Shown: in pieces, positions 6,781 to 15,725 of the stretch
Position numbering within the stretch: position 1 is the stretch's first letter
How the letters are laid out: each line of letters opens with the position of its first letter
Assembly: GCF_924101635.2 (NCBI RefSeq)
Contig: NZ_CAKMAA020000090.1
Span: 1 to 34,735, forward strand
Direction of reading: 5' to 3'
DNA length: 34,735 nt
Source: Candidatus Nitrotoga sp. HW29
GTDB lineage: Bacteria; Pseudomonadota; Gammaproteobacteria; Burkholderiales; Gallionellaceae
Notes under the pieces: generated by a model
What the model saw: only the letters and a program-made list of their open reading frames with translations
Told to the model about the DNA's origin: nothing
Databases searched by the model: none
Translations under genes and position numbers: made by a program

Positions 6781-6804
6781 TTTTCTCCAATCTCCGGAGG
6801 TTGA
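6550..6804 (+). CDS. moaD: Molybdopterin synthase sulfur-carrier subunit MoaD
   Basis: 84-residue ubiquitin-like protein that carries the thiocarboxylate sulfur to molybdopterin synthase (MoaD2-MoaE2). It starts MKIELVYFGRPREH and ends ...EIAIFSPISGG, with the essential C-terminal Gly-Gly. ATG 6550 follows AGGA. The codons for the final Gly-Gly (GGA GGT) form the Shine-Dalgarno sequence of moaE, whose ATG is at 6808, so the two are tightly coupled. It is probably the functional copy of the two. Confidence 0.95.
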   Translation: MKIELVYFGRPREHLKMSRETADVPAEASTLAGLLAWLRLRGDIWAQELADSRVRCAINQEFAGLPAAINEHDEIAIFSPISGG

Positions 6805-6807
6805 TTA

Positions 6808-7281
6808 ATGAGCGTGTTAATACAGGAAGATGATTTTGATCTAGCCGTTGAATTGACGACTTTGCGTTCCGGTAACTCCAAAGTGGGTGCCATGGTTAGT
6901 TTTGTCGGTTTAGTGCGCGATTTTAGTCATAATGAAACGATAGAAAGTATTTATCTTGAATACTATCCCGGTATGACTGAAAAGGCGTTGAATAAAATTA
7001 TTGCTGAAGCGACTGAACGCTGGAGTTTAATAAATGTTCGTGTCATTCACCGCATTGGGCAATTGTTTGCAAATGACCAAATTGTGCTGGTGGCGACTAC
7101 GGCATTACATCGTGGTGAAGCATTTGCAGGCTGTGAATTTATCATTGACTACTTGAAAACTGCCGCTCCATTCTGGAAAAAAGAACAAACCCGGGAAGGT
7201 TCACAGTGGTTGGAAACACGTGAGACAGACGTGAAACGCATGGAACATTGGCATAACGATACAATCAGGAAATCAGCATGA
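6808..7281 (+). CDS. moaE: Molybdopterin synthase catalytic subunit MoaE
   Basis: Inserts two sulfurs into cyclic pyranopterin monophosphate, with MoaD as donor. 157 residues. [14 protein letters not shown] carries the conserved Arg. The active-site stretch [13 protein letters not shown] has lysines at 117 and 124/125, matching Lys119 and Lys126 of E. coli MoaE. HRIGQL and [22 protein letters not shown] are family segments. It overlaps moaC by ATGA (7278-7281). Confidence 0.96.
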   Translation: MSVLIQEDDFDLAVELTTLRSGNSKVGAMVSFVGLVRDFSHNETIESIYLEYYPGMTEKALNKIIAEATERWSLINVRVIHRIGQLFANDQIVLVATTALHRGEAFAGCEFIIDYLKTAAPFWKKEQTREGSQWLETRETDVKRMEHWHNDTIRKSA

Positions 7282-7757
7282 CAAATGGCATGACGCACTT
7301 CGATCAAGACGGACAGGCACATATGGTCGATGTTGCTGGTAAGAGCGAAACCCAGCGTATCGCAAAAGCGTCCGGCAACATCAAAATGAGCTCTAGTACA
7401 CTGGAATTGATTGCTTCCGGCACAGCCAAGAAGGGTGATGTACTGGGTATAGCGCGTATTGCTGCAATACAGGCGAGCAAGCGTACCGCTGAATTAATTC
7501 CACTATGTCACCCGTTGTATCTGACCCATGTTGCGGTGGAGTTTCATCTTGACAAAGAGAGCAGTACGGTGGAATGTATCGCTATCGCAGAAACATTTGG
7601 CCGTACTGGGGTCGAAATAGAGGCCATGACCGCAGTCAGTATTGCGCTGTTAACGATCTATGATATGTGCAAGGCAGTTGATCGTGGTATGGAAATTAAC
7701 CGGATACGCTTACTGGAAAAACAGGGTGGGCGTTCGGGACATTGGCAAGCGGCATAA
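7278..7757 (+). CDS. moaC: Cyclic pyranopterin monophosphate synthase MoaC
   Basis: Second step of molybdenum cofactor synthesis: converts the 3',8-cyclo-GTP product of MoaA into cPMP. 159 residues. Conserved features are HMVDVAGK near the start, [45 protein letters not shown] (split here; it holds the catalytic Asp/Lys pair) and the end [12 protein letters not shown] 7278 overlaps the moaE stop; an alternative Met lies at residue 5. moaA is not in the window. Its stop is one base from the stop of convergent mogA. Confidence 0.96.
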   Translation: MTNGMTHFDQDGQAHMVDVAGKSETQRIAKASGNIKMSSSTLELIASGTAKKGDVLGIARIAAIQASKRTAELIPLCHPLYLTHVAVEFHLDKESSTVECIAIAETFGRTGVEIEAMTAVSIALLTIYDMCKAVDRGMEINRIRLLEKQGGRSGHWQAA

Positions 7758-7758
7758 C

Positions 7759-8310
7759 CTATTTTTGTCGTTGTGCTGATTTGGGACGGAATGACGTTAA
7801 TACGTCGGGATTTGTTTCTATGTAGGGGCCACCAATCAAATCTATGCAGTAAGGCACAGCGGCAAAAATTCCATCCAGTGTTTCCTTGATTGCCTTCGGT
7901 TGTCCGGGTAAGTTTAGAATCAGCGACTGTCCGCGTGTCACGCCAAGCTGGCGTGACAAAATTGCCGTAGGAACATAACGCAGGCTAACTGCGCGCATTT
8001 GCTCTCCAAAACCAGGTAACACCTTGTGTGCCACGGCCAATGTAGCCTCCGGCGTAACATCGCGTAACGCCGGACCGGTTCCTCCAGTAGTCAAGATCAG
8101 ATGGCACTTCTCCTGGTCCGCCAACTCGATCAAGGTCGTTTCAATCATCGGCTGTTCATCCGGTATCAAGCGTGTGACGCATTGCCATGGGCTAGTCAGC
8201 GTCTGTGTAAACCACTCTTGCAATGCGGGTAAGCCGGCATCCTGGTAAACGCCACTGCTGGCTCGGTCGCTAATTGAAATAAGACCAATTTTAAGTGTAT
8301 TTGTCATCAT
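7759..8310 (-). CDS. mog: Molybdopterin adenylyltransferase MogA
   Basis: Activates molybdopterin with ATP to adenylyl-molybdopterin before metal insertion by MoeA. 183 residues. IGLISISDRASSGVYQD is at the N-terminus, the ligand-binding TTGGTGPALRDVTPEAT at 74-90, and NLPGQPKAI near 155. It is convergent with moaC, with one base between stops and no room for a classical terminator. The start is at 8310 or the next Met codon at 8307; no strong ribosome site. MoaB is a homologue, but the length and context favour MogA. Confidence 0.9.
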   Translation of the reverse strand: MMTNTLKIGLISISDRASSGVYQDAGLPALQEWFTQTLTSPWQCVTRLIPDEQPMIETTLIELADQEKCHLILTTGGTGPALRDVTPEATLAVAHKVLPGFGEQMRAVSLRYVPTAILSRQLGVTRGQSLILNLPGQPKAIKETLDGIFAAVPYCIDLIGGPYIETNPDVLTSFRPKSAQRQK

Positions 8311-8503
8311 GTTTTATTAGATTAAGAAATGTCGAATAATTTTTTGCCTGGGATATGGTTTTGTGGTGTTGTCAATGATCGTTTAACTCGCTGGACAAAT
8401 CAGAAAATAATTATTTGTGAACCTTTTATGGTTGTAAATATTTGATTATTTATCAAGTGTCCCATAAGATTTTTCTAAGCTTGGCATAACTGTAGATTCT
8501 GGA

Positions 8504-9769
8504 TTAACGTGTAGTTGCCAATGTATTCTTCGTCTGCGCTTGCTCTTTCAATAGGATTATTTTAGTCAATATGATAATCATCAGTAGGTGGTAGTAGAGA
8601 TCGAAATTGGACAGCCCAAGAAAGGCTCCGGCTGACGCATAGCCTATCATGCTTACCTGTCCCATCGCAGCTAAATCCGCTGCCCATTTTTTGTCAGGAT
8701 CGAGTTTCGCCTGTTTGATTGTCCAAGAGCCGGTTTGCCACGTCAAAATAGCAAGCAATAACCATAGCCCGAGTCCGATAAATCCATGCTCACCCAGCAC
8801 TTCAAAATATACGCTATGCACATCATGGACATCAATCGGATCTGGAGCATACGCCTGGAATGTTTGATACTGAAACATTTCAAATCCCCCACCGGTGAGG
8901 CGAGCTTTAGCCACATTCCATGCTGTCCACCAAGCGTTAATTCGGCCTCGAGCAGAGGTATCCTGCTCATAAGTTTTAATGGTTGACATGCGGTCATACC
9001 ACTCTTGCGGCATAACCATGGCCACAACACCGACTGCGGCTACAAGCATAACGCTGGTGAAGAATTTATTCCGGCTTTTCAACCAGAAGATCGAGCCCAT
9101 TACTGCTGCACCTACCAAGGCACCCCGAGATTGCGTGCCAATGGCGGATACTGCGGTTAGTACCATTGCCGCCCCCAATCCCTGATGTAGCCACTTGCGT
9201 GTTTCAGTCAATTGCAAATAGCGCATCAGAGGAATCGTCATTAACAAAGCCAAAGCGATTTCATTGTTACCATCAATGAAGGTTCCTGGTGGACCCTGAA
9301 CACGATGTGCGCCCCCTTTCATTATTGTGAAAATTCCGCCTTTAATTCCATAAAAACCAAGTGATAGCGCTATTATCCAAACCAGTCCATGCAACCGTTG
9401 GCGATTAGTTATTACCAAAGGTGTCAGAAAGATCATGATTTGAATTTTGAGGACTTTTTGTAATTGCTCCCAGGCCAGATTGGAGTAAAGAGCAAAATAT
9501 GTGGTTACTGACATCCATACAACATACATAAGCAGCACCGTCATCTCGCGCGTCCACGGCATGTGTTTCGGTTCTTTTGAAGTGAATATACTAATTAATG
9601 TCGTGATTGCCACGATATAGGCAAAGGGCATTGAGGTCGCAAAACCCCAAGCCAGCTTATGGGGGTTCATGTAACTTAGCCAGGAATAAAGGTAAAGACC
9701 GACATGTGGACGTGATAAGACCATAGGCAAAAGCCCAAACACGATGGCAGTGACGATCAAATCGCGCAC
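8504..9769 (-). CDS. O-antigen-ligase-like membrane protein, exosortase A system-associated (TIGR03097 type)
   Basis: 421-residue polytopic inner-membrane protein of the Wzy/WaaL superfamily, in the subgroup found with XrtA loci (putative O-glycosylation ligase). About ten hydrophobic segments are visible. The long periplasmic loop holds FIDGNNEIALALLMTIPLMRYL, an SRGALVG motif, and ARGRINAWWTAWN with later HDVHSVYFEVLGEHGFIGL, which carries the conserved His. It is expected to ligate or polymerise lipid-linked glycan in the periplasm. The GTG start at 9769 is supported by AGGAG seven bases upstream; it is four bases after the formyltransferase stop. Last gene of the polysaccharide locus. Confidence 0.88.
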   Translation of the reverse strand: MRDLIVTAIVFGLLPMVLSRPHVGLYLYSWLSYMNPHKLAWGFATSMPFAYIVAITTLISIFTSKEPKHMPWTREMTVLLMYVVWMSVTTYFALYSNLAWEQLQKVLKIQIMIFLTPLVITNRQRLHGLVWIIALSLGFYGIKGGIFTIMKGGAHRVQGPPGTFIDGNNEIALALLMTIPLMRYLQLTETRKWLHQGLGAAMVLTAVSAIGTQSRGALVGAAVMGSIFWLKSRNKFFTSVMLVAAVGVVAMVMPQEWYDRMSTIKTYEQDTSARGRINAWWTAWNVAKARLTGGGFEMFQYQTFQAYAPDPIDVHDVHSVYFEVLGEHGFIGLGLWLLLAILTWQTGSWTIKQAKLDPDKKWAADLAAMGQVSMIGYASAGAFLGLSNFDLYYHLLMIIILTKIILLKEQAQTKNTLATTR

Positions 9770-9773
9770 TGAC

Positions 9774-10604
9774 TTACTCCTGTTCTTTCTCGGAAGGAGG
9801 GGCAGTAAACCATGTCACGCGCTTCTTTAAATGTATGTTCTTGAGCAGGCCATTGTGTAAACATTGTGCGAGATGTTGCTCATGATGCCAGCCGCGATCC
9901 TTGACTTGATACAACTTGCCCTTGCCTGACTGTGATGTACCCAGCGCTTCGTTTCGCGCGAGGCGTTCAATCACTTCGGCGTAAGCTTCGGCGCTATCGC
10001 GCACCGCGCGCCAAAATAGGGTGAGCTCGTCGTCGCCTTCATGTACTTCGGGGCAAATATGGGCGAGCAGTTTGCCGGTATCGATACCACTGTCGATGAA
10101 GTGTAACGTGCAACCGATTTTTTCCGGTTCGCCGTTATAAAGCGCCCAGAATGTGCAATCTGCGCCGCGATATTCGGGCGACAATCCACCATGCAGATTG
10201 ACGATTCCCAAAGAACCACGCGTAAGCAGTGCTCCTTTGATGAGCGAGGTGCCGAACACGGCAATTACGTCGGGCCGCAGCCGATCGGCAAGTTCGATTA
10301 CACTTGGATGATTGATATGTGGCACTTCGGTGGTCAATTCTGGTTTGTCGAGTCGTGGTTCGGCATCGCCAAAGAAAAATTTACCTTCCCCCCCATCCGC
10401 GTAACGTTTGCGGTCGCGTAGCCAGCGCCATACTTTGCGCCATAGGTTATCCGGGCGTAGTAGTTTGAATATTTTTTTGTACGTCCAGTGGCTGCCTGCC
10501 TCCTGTACGATAGCGACTACCCGTGCGGTACGACATAGCCGGTTTGCGACATAAAGATGCCGTGGCGCCCGTCCGCATAGCACCATGACAGAAAGCTCAG
10601 CCAT
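9774..10604 (-). CDS. Formyltransferase-fold protein, probable sugar N-formyltransferase
   Basis: 276 residues from ATG 10604. Central formyl-transferase core: AVFGTSLIKGALL, then NLHGGLSPEYRGADC with catalytic Asn136 and His138, and IDSGIDTGKLL with Asp175, matching the Asn-His-Asp triad of Fmt/ArnA (N106, H108, D144). It is therefore expected to move a formyl group from 10-formyl-tetrahydrofolate. It is not Fmt: the Fmt C-terminal tRNA domain is not recognisable, and the N-terminus (MAELSVMVLCGRAPRHLYVA) differs. GAGGAG nine bases upstream selects this start, which overlaps the preceding gene by eight bases. The context points to an amino-sugar substrate. No aminotransferase is nearby, so the substrate is uncertain. 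Confidence 0.75.
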   Translation of the reverse strand: MAELSVMVLCGRAPRHLYVANRLCRTARVVAIVQEAGSHWTYKKIFKLLRPDNLWRKVWRWLRDRKRYADGGEGKFFFGDAEPRLDKPELTTEVPHINHPSVIELADRLRPDVIAVFGTSLIKGALLTRGSLGIVNLHGGLSPEYRGADCTFWALYNGEPEKIGCTLHFIDSGIDTGKLLAHICPEVHEGDDELTLFWRAVRDSAEAYAEVIERLARNEALGTSQSGKGKLYQVKDRGWHHEQHLAQCLHNGLLKNIHLKKRVTWFTAPPSEKEQE

Positions 10605-11820
10605 GCGGATACTCCTCTGGCCTGGCAATTCGCGTAGCGATGGGAGGAATGGCACAATCTTGCATATCCATCATCAATGCATCGGCAAAAAATTTTGCCG
10701 CCCAGTTTGGATATTCGAAACGGGAATAATCGCCCCAGATTGGCGAGGAGCCAGCGATACCTCCTCGTGCCGCTTCGTCAGTATCATTAAGACGTTGCGT
10801 GCGTTTTACGTAACTGATTGCGCGGCGCGCGTTCTCGCGAAATTCCGGTGCGCTGCCATCTTGCGCCAGGCGTGTCCAATTGAGGCTCATTTGCGCTACG
10901 CCCGTGATACAACTGTAATTCGCATGGGGTATCCAATTATCCGTATACGTGCCGGCAAGCCAGCCGTTGGTGCGTTGTACCCGTGCCATGCCGCGAGCAG
11001 CGGTAAGCGCAGCTGAAAGATAACGTGCATCGTCCAGCAATATCCCACTCTCCAAAAAACCACGAATCGCATAGGCGATGGTATGAGTAAACGGTGCTTT
11101 GTCCGGAGTAAAAGCATTGGTGCGAAACCATCCGGAAGTTGTTTGCTGGGTGAGTGCCCAATCAAGATTACGTCGTGCCGCCTGGATGAGTTCCGGTTCG
11201 TTCGCGATCAGGCCCGTGGCCGCTAGCGCCCAAGTGCCACGGGTGTTGTACACGTGCGGTACATCATTGTGTTCGAAGCGAAGCCAGCAGCCATTGGCAT
11301 CTTGCTGATGAACCAGCCACAAACCGGCTTTAACTGCTGCTGCCAGGCATTCTTGACGACCCAGTTGCAGATATCCGGCCAGCATGCCATGCATGATCTG
11401 ACCGGTATTGAAGATCACCGGGCGGCTGCCTGCTTCGCCGAAGTGGCCGGGAAATGCGCCATCTTTCTGTTGTATGGAGAGTTCCCAGTCGATCATGCGT
11501 CGGGCACGTTTCACCAGATCAGGGCGTTCCAATACCTTGCTCGCTGCAAGGAAGGTTTCGATGATGTAGCCGGTGGTTTCCGGATAGCTTGGTAGCCAGC
11601 CGTCCTCAAAGCTCCATCCTGCCGAGACACCGCCTGCGTCGGGGTGACTATCTCTGATGTCCTGGGCGCGGCAGAGCCAGTCGATTACGCTTGCAAGATG
11701 GGTTGTATGGTCAAGTTCGGGTTGGGCTGGTGTCGTAATGTCATTGAGGATCAAACGCATATGCCGTGGCCGCCAAGGACGGTAACGGAAAGGCAGTGCA
11801 AGTAAATTGGTAAGGCTCAT
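10597..11820 (-). CDS. Alpha/alpha-toroid protein in polysaccharide locus (function unknown)
   Basis: 407 residues from ATG 11820 (AGGAAA upstream; 16 bases after the CapK-like gene). No signal peptide. The protein consists of repeated helix pairs with conserved aromatic and Gly positions (DAGGVSAGWSFEDGWLPSYP, IQQKDGAFPGHFG, VHQQDANGCWLRFEHND, TQQTTSGWFRTNAF, RVQRTNGWLAGTY). This is the look of an (alpha/alpha)6 barrel, as in terpene-cyclase-like or unsaturated-glucuronyl-hydrolase/lyase folds. I cannot assign catalytic residues. A role in glycan processing or as a cytoplasmic modification partner of its neighbours is inference. It overlaps the formyltransferase by eight bases. Confidence 0.6.
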   Translation of the reverse strand: MSLTNLLALPFRYRPWRPRHMRLILNDITTPAQPELDHTTHLASVIDWLCRAQDIRDSHPDAGGVSAGWSFEDGWLPSYPETTGYIIETFLAASKVLERPDLVKRARRMIDWELSIQQKDGAFPGHFGEAGSRPVIFNTGQIMHGMLAGYLQLGRQECLAAAVKAGLWLVHQQDANGCWLRFEHNDVPHVYNTRGTWALAATGLIANEPELIQAARRNLDWALTQQTTSGWFRTNAFTPDKAPFTHTIAYAIRGFLESGILLDDARYLSAALTAARGMARVQRTNGWLAGTYTDNWIPHANYSCITGVAQMSLNWTRLAQDGSAPEFRENARRAISYVKRTQRLNDTDEAARGGIAGSSPIWGDYSRFEYPNWAAKFFADALMMDMQDCAIPPIATRIARPEEYPHG

Positions 11821-11836
11821 GTTACTCGTTTTCCTG

Positions 11837-13258
11837 TTAAATTTTTTCCGGTTGTATGATGGGCGGTGACTCTTGGAGCGCACTATCGAGACCTGATTGT
11901 AGTGGTACGTGGCTCACCACGTAGCGGTACTTGCCCGAAACCTCCGGTGGAATTGAGTCTACAAATCGTAGCTCAATGCGCACGTTGCTGCCCAATCGAG
12001 CTTGAATTCCGCTCACGGTCTTGTCGCGAGATTGCGCAGTCCAATCAGGGTTTCGCACCACAAAAATTTCTACATCCTGAATGCTGTGCTGGATGAATTT
12101 GAATTCGTCGATGCCTTCCGTTGCCCGTAATACGTAGATTACCGCAAGCGCATGCATAATCGTGCCATCGGAGCGCACCACGAAATCTGTAGTGCGGCCC
12201 ATCACTTCCCCGATCACGTGCAGTCCGCGCCCGGCTTTGCAGGTGTCGTTCACATAGCGTACCACGTCGCCGGTGCGGTAACGGATAAAGGGTTGGGCGT
12301 GGGAACAAAGTCCGGTCATAACCGCTTCACCGGATTCGCCAGGTGCGACCGGGTTACCTTGGGCATCGAGGACTTCAAGGATGATGCTTTCGCTCATCAA
12401 TAGCATCTGGCCATCCGGAGTTTCGTGGGCAGTGAAACCAATGTCGCGGCTGCCGAATTCATTAGCGGCGGGAACGCCGAAAATCTCTTCGATCAGTTTG
12501 CGTTGATGCGGATATAGTGGTTCACCAGTGGTACACACCACCTTGAGCGAGGGTAATCTGAGCCTGATGCCGCGTTCCCCGGCGTGTGCCGCCAGCAGAG
12601 CCAAGCTACTGGCGTAACCGTAAATGCATTTGGGCTGGAACCCGCGAATAGCTTCGATGTAGGCATCCATATTGGCTACCGACATGTCGAAAGCGTTCAG
12701 CACCAGCTGGTTGAGCAGCCGGTCACGCAGTGCCTTGATATGACCGGTTTTGTTTAACTCCACCGGTGCGCCCCAGAGATAGACTTCTCGATCACCCACC
12801 TCGACGCCCCACCAGCGCCGTGCGCGTATGCGCCCCGCGGCATCAGAGGCTTGGCGCAGGCGTCCATAGTGAAAAATCAGCGGCTGGCCGCTGGAGCCGC
12901 CAGTATTGTATTTGAAGGCCCCGCCGGGAATATCACGCCAGACCAGTTGCTCAATGTTGCGGGTGGCGTCCTGCTTGGACATGGTGGGCAAGCGGCGTAG
13001 TGTTTCCAGAGTAAGCGGTGTATCACTTTGCGGCTCCAGACCAGCGGCGTGGATGCGCTCAGCATGCCATGGGCTGTGCTGTTCTGCTGACTGGAGCAGT
13101 AGTTTGAGCTTGTGCATTTGTAATTGCTCGATTTCTGCGCGAGACAACCATTGGTTTTTTTCCAGCTCGTCCACGTAGCCGAAAGTGGGGCGCTGCATCA
13201 GTCGTTCATGCAGAGGAAACAGGGTATGAGCTACCAACCGGGTATAAAGACTGGCCAT
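11837..13258 (-). CDS. CapK/PaaK-like adenylate-forming enzyme
   Basis: 473 residues, phenylacetate-CoA-ligase-like branch of the ANL superfamily, as found in capsule loci (CapK). The phosphate-binding loop YNTGGSSGQPL is at 117-127, followed by IYGYASSLALLA, CTTGEPLYPHQR, NEFGSRDIGF and the ATP-binding YRTGD. The C-terminal lid has VSGKYRYV with a conserved Lys. It is expected to activate a carboxylate as an acyl-adenylate, perhaps for an acyl decoration of the glycan; the substrate is unknown. The stop of the upstream GT4 gene is two bases before ATG 13258, so they are cotranscribed. Confidence 0.85.
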   Translation of the reverse strand: MASLYTRLVAHTLFPLHERLMQRPTFGYVDELEKNQWLSRAEIEQLQMHKLKLLLQSAEQHSPWHAERIHAAGLEPQSDTPLTLETLRRLPTMSKQDATRNIEQLVWRDIPGGAFKYNTGGSSGQPLIFHYGRLRQASDAAGRIRARRWWGVEVGDREVYLWGAPVELNKTGHIKALRDRLLNQLVLNAFDMSVANMDAYIEAIRGFQPKCIYGYASSLALLAAHAGERGIRLRLPSLKVVCTTGEPLYPHQRKLIEEIFGVPAANEFGSRDIGFTAHETPDGQMLLMSESIILEVLDAQGNPVAPGESGEAVMTGLCSHAQPFIRYRTGDVVRYVNDTCKAGRGLHVIGEVMGRTTDFVVRSDGTIMHALAVIYVLRATEGIDEFKFIQHSIQDVEIFVVRNPDWTAQSRDKTVSGIQARLGSNVRIELRFVDSIPPEVSGKYRYVVSHVPLQSGLDSALQESPPIIQPEKI

Positions 13259-13260
13259 GT

Positions 13261-14376
13261 TTATTTTCCATCTGGGATAACAGCCAATGTCGCCCCATCC
13301 AGTGCCATTCTGTATGCTAAAAAGAGTTCACCTCGTACGCTTTCCCATGCGAATCGGTGCGCGTGATCCAGGCCATCCTTAATCATCCGTTCCCGTAACG
13401 ACTCATCACGCAATACAAGCAGCACAGCCTCGGCCATTCGCTCTGGATTACGTGGTGGCACCAGCAATGCGGTCTTTCCGTTTTCCACCAGAAATGGTAT
13501 GCCGCCAACATCGGTGCTGACCACCGGTACACCGCTTGCTAATGCTTCCAAAATCGAGATCGGCATATTGTCTGCCAGACTGGGGTTAAGAGCGATATCT
13601 GCTTCGCGATAAAGTGCGGGCATATGTTCGTTATCTATTTGACCTGCAAATACTACAGCATCAGCAACGCCCAGTTCTTTTGCTATCGTTTCCAATTTCG
13701 CACGTTCGGGGCCGGAGCCAGCGATAGTTAAATGCGCATCAGGAATAGCTTTACGAACAATACTAAATGCGCCCAACGCAGAAGTATTGTCGTATAAAGG
13801 TTCCAGATTACGCGCGACCACGATATGCGGTGCCGAAAGGTTTTGTTTGCGCGTATGGTTAGGGATGAAGCGGCTTAAATTAACAATATTGGGTACTATA
13901 TGAGTGTTGAAATTTCGATCTGCAAATATTTTTTTTAGGAAACCAGAAGGTACGGTGATTATATTGGTTCGCTTAAGCGTCGGCTGTACCCAGGTAAATG
14001 CACGAGTAAAAAAATCGTCTGCTTCGCCACCGCGGTAATTGACTAATACTGCCTTGCCACGGAATTTTGCGGCCCATACCGCCGGTGCCGCAAATAAGTG
14101 CCAAGACCAGCCAGAGTTGGCCATGATATGAAATAAATCAACCCTACCTGCAACCCGCCATAAATGAAGCAAATATGGCAGTAAGCGAAACACCGCACGC
14201 AGCCCTTTGATGTGGCTAACGAAGTGTGGTCGGTAGGGTGCGTTCACTGGGACGAGTTCTACGTTGACCCCTTCTTGCTTTAGCAGCGTAGCCAGTTGCC
14301 GTGTCTGGTTGGCCATGCCGCCTGCAGGTGGTGGCAGCGGCCCAACGAGAGCAATTTTTAAATCTTGAATTCGCAT
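13261..14376 (-). CDS. Glycosyltransferase family 4
   Basis: 371-residue GT-B glycosyltransferase. N-terminal LVGPLPPPAGGMANQTRQLA is the acceptor-side loop. The donor-side domain has HIVVARNLEPLYDN, TIAGSGPERAKLE and the E-x7-E region NPSLADNMPISILEALASG, followed by VPVVSTDVGGIPFLVENG. Retaining transfer from a nucleotide sugar on the cytoplasmic face of the membrane is expected; the sugar cannot be read from sequence. It lies five bases after the preceding glycosyltransferase gene. Confidence 0.9.
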   Translation of the reverse strand: MRIQDLKIALVGPLPPPAGGMANQTRQLATLLKQEGVNVELVPVNAPYRPHFVSHIKGLRAVFRLLPYLLHLWRVAGRVDLFHIMANSGWSWHLFAAPAVWAAKFRGKAVLVNYRGGEADDFFTRAFTWVQPTLKRTNIITVPSGFLKKIFADRNFNTHIVPNIVNLSRFIPNHTRKQNLSAPHIVVARNLEPLYDNTSALGAFSIVRKAIPDAHLTIAGSGPERAKLETIAKELGVADAVVFAGQIDNEHMPALYREADIALNPSLADNMPISILEALASGVPVVSTDVGGIPFLVENGKTALLVPPRNPERMAEAVLLVLRDESLRERMIKDGLDHAHRFAWESVRGELFLAYRMALDGATLAVIPDGK

Positions 14377-14381
14377 CCTGC

Positions 14382-15596
14382 TTATCCCGTCACCTTGCCG
14401 GTTAAGCGGTTGTAAACGTCGCGATAGCGAGCTACGGATACTTTCCAGTTACGTTCAGTCTCGACAAAGTGCCGCCCGGCAGCTTTTATCGCCGGCCAGC
14501 GCTCGGGTGTGCTAAGCAAATCGAGCACCTTGTCCGCCAAGTCTTGCGGAGACTCGGCTTGGAACAGCACGCCTGTTTCACCATCACGGATTAGTTCTTT
14601 GTGACCGCCCACACTGGAAGCTACAAACAAACGGCCTTGTGCCATCGCTTCCAGCGGTTTCAATGGCGTAACCAATTCCGTGAGACGCATTGAGTGGCGT
14701 GGATAAACGAGTATGTCCACCAGGTCGTAATAGCGGTTTACTTCACTGTGCGGCACTCGACCGGTAAACATGACCTTATCTGCAATACCGAGTTGGCGAG
14801 CTTGTTGTTTTAATGCTTCTTCTTGTGGTCCACCGCCAACCAACAAAACACGTATATCCGGCGCTTTGTCGAGTATGTGCGGTAATGCAGTCAGCAGTAA
14901 ATCCAGTCCCTCATAGGCATAGAATGAGCCTATGAAACCGATGATACGGTAGTCTGTCAGACCGAGTTGCTGTTTCAGTACGTTATCAGGTGTGCTTTCA
15001 AAGGCAAATTTTTCAATATCCACGGCATTGGGGATGACGGTGACTTTTTGCGCCGAAATGCCACGCATCACAATATCGTTGCGCAGGCCTTCACAAATCG
15101 TGGTAACGGCATCCACGCGTTTTAAGGCATAGGTTTCAAGTGCACGAGTGAGGCGGTAACGCACCCCTTGTTTTTTGCTGGTGCCATGATCTACCGCCGC
15201 ATCCTCCCAGAATGCACGAACCTCATAGACCACTGGAATGCCCAAGCTACGGCCAACGCGTAAAGCAGCGATGGCATTCAGAGCAGGGGAGTGAGCATGC
15301 AAAATATCCGGTTTAATAATGCTTGCTACTTTGTTCAGGCGACGAGTAAGGCTGTTAATGACGGATACTGGGTTCAACGAAGGTGATTTTGTCATTTTGG
15401 CACTTGCATGGTGTGTGCGGAAAAAATGCCAGCCATCGATAGTTTCTTCGCTTGTGCTACAGATACCCTGCTTTGGGCTCGTTAAGTGACTGGTTTCCCA
15501 TCCTAAAGCACGTTGTTCTTTCAGAATGGAAAGCGTGCGAAAAGTATAGCCACTATGCAATGGAATGGAATGATCGAGGATATGTAGGATGCGCAT
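14382..15596 (-). CDS. Glycosyltransferase, exosortase A system-associated (TIGR04063 type)
   Basis: 404-residue GT4 enzyme with the XrtA-specific N-terminus MRILHILDHSIPLHSGYTFR and the segment TSPKQ. The Rossmann donor domain has IIGFIGSFYAYEGLDLLL, VLLVGGGPQEE and YPRHSMRLTELVTPLKPLEAMA. This group of Daro_2409-like glycosyltransferases is found with exosortase A loci. It should add one sugar to the lipid-linked repeat unit. The start at 15596 has no clear ribosome site. Confidence 0.92.
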   Translation of the reverse strand: MRILHILDHSIPLHSGYTFRTLSILKEQRALGWETSHLTSPKQGICSTSEETIDGWHFFRTHHASAKMTKSPSLNPVSVINSLTRRLNKVASIIKPDILHAHSPALNAIAALRVGRSLGIPVVYEVRAFWEDAAVDHGTSKKQGVRYRLTRALETYALKRVDAVTTICEGLRNDIVMRGISAQKVTVIPNAVDIEKFAFESTPDNVLKQQLGLTDYRIIGFIGSFYAYEGLDLLLTALPHILDKAPDIRVLLVGGGPQEEALKQQARQLGIADKVMFTGRVPHSEVNRYYDLVDILVYPRHSMRLTELVTPLKPLEAMAQGRLFVASSVGGHKELIRDGETGVLFQAESPQDLADKVLDLLSTPERWPAIKAAGRHFVETERNWKVSVARYRDVYNRLTGKVTG

Positions 15597-15725
15597 TGCT
15601 TTTTTAAATGATTTGCGTATTTTTTAATCGTGAATTCATAGTGTAATAATGAATAGCGGCTTGGTATAGCGTATCTTTATTTTGAGGGGTGTCTATCCAG
15701 ATTTCTATTCTCAGCATCTTGTATA
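15597..15725. other. Short gap with a 19-base repeat
   Basis: 129 bases inside the locus between the ArnA-like gene and the TIGR04063-type glycosyltransferase gene. GGCTTGGTATAGCGTATCT at 15658-15676 recurs with one mismatch at 34717-34735, the window end. No ORF or terminator is apparent; a secondary promoter is possible. Confidence 0.35.
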
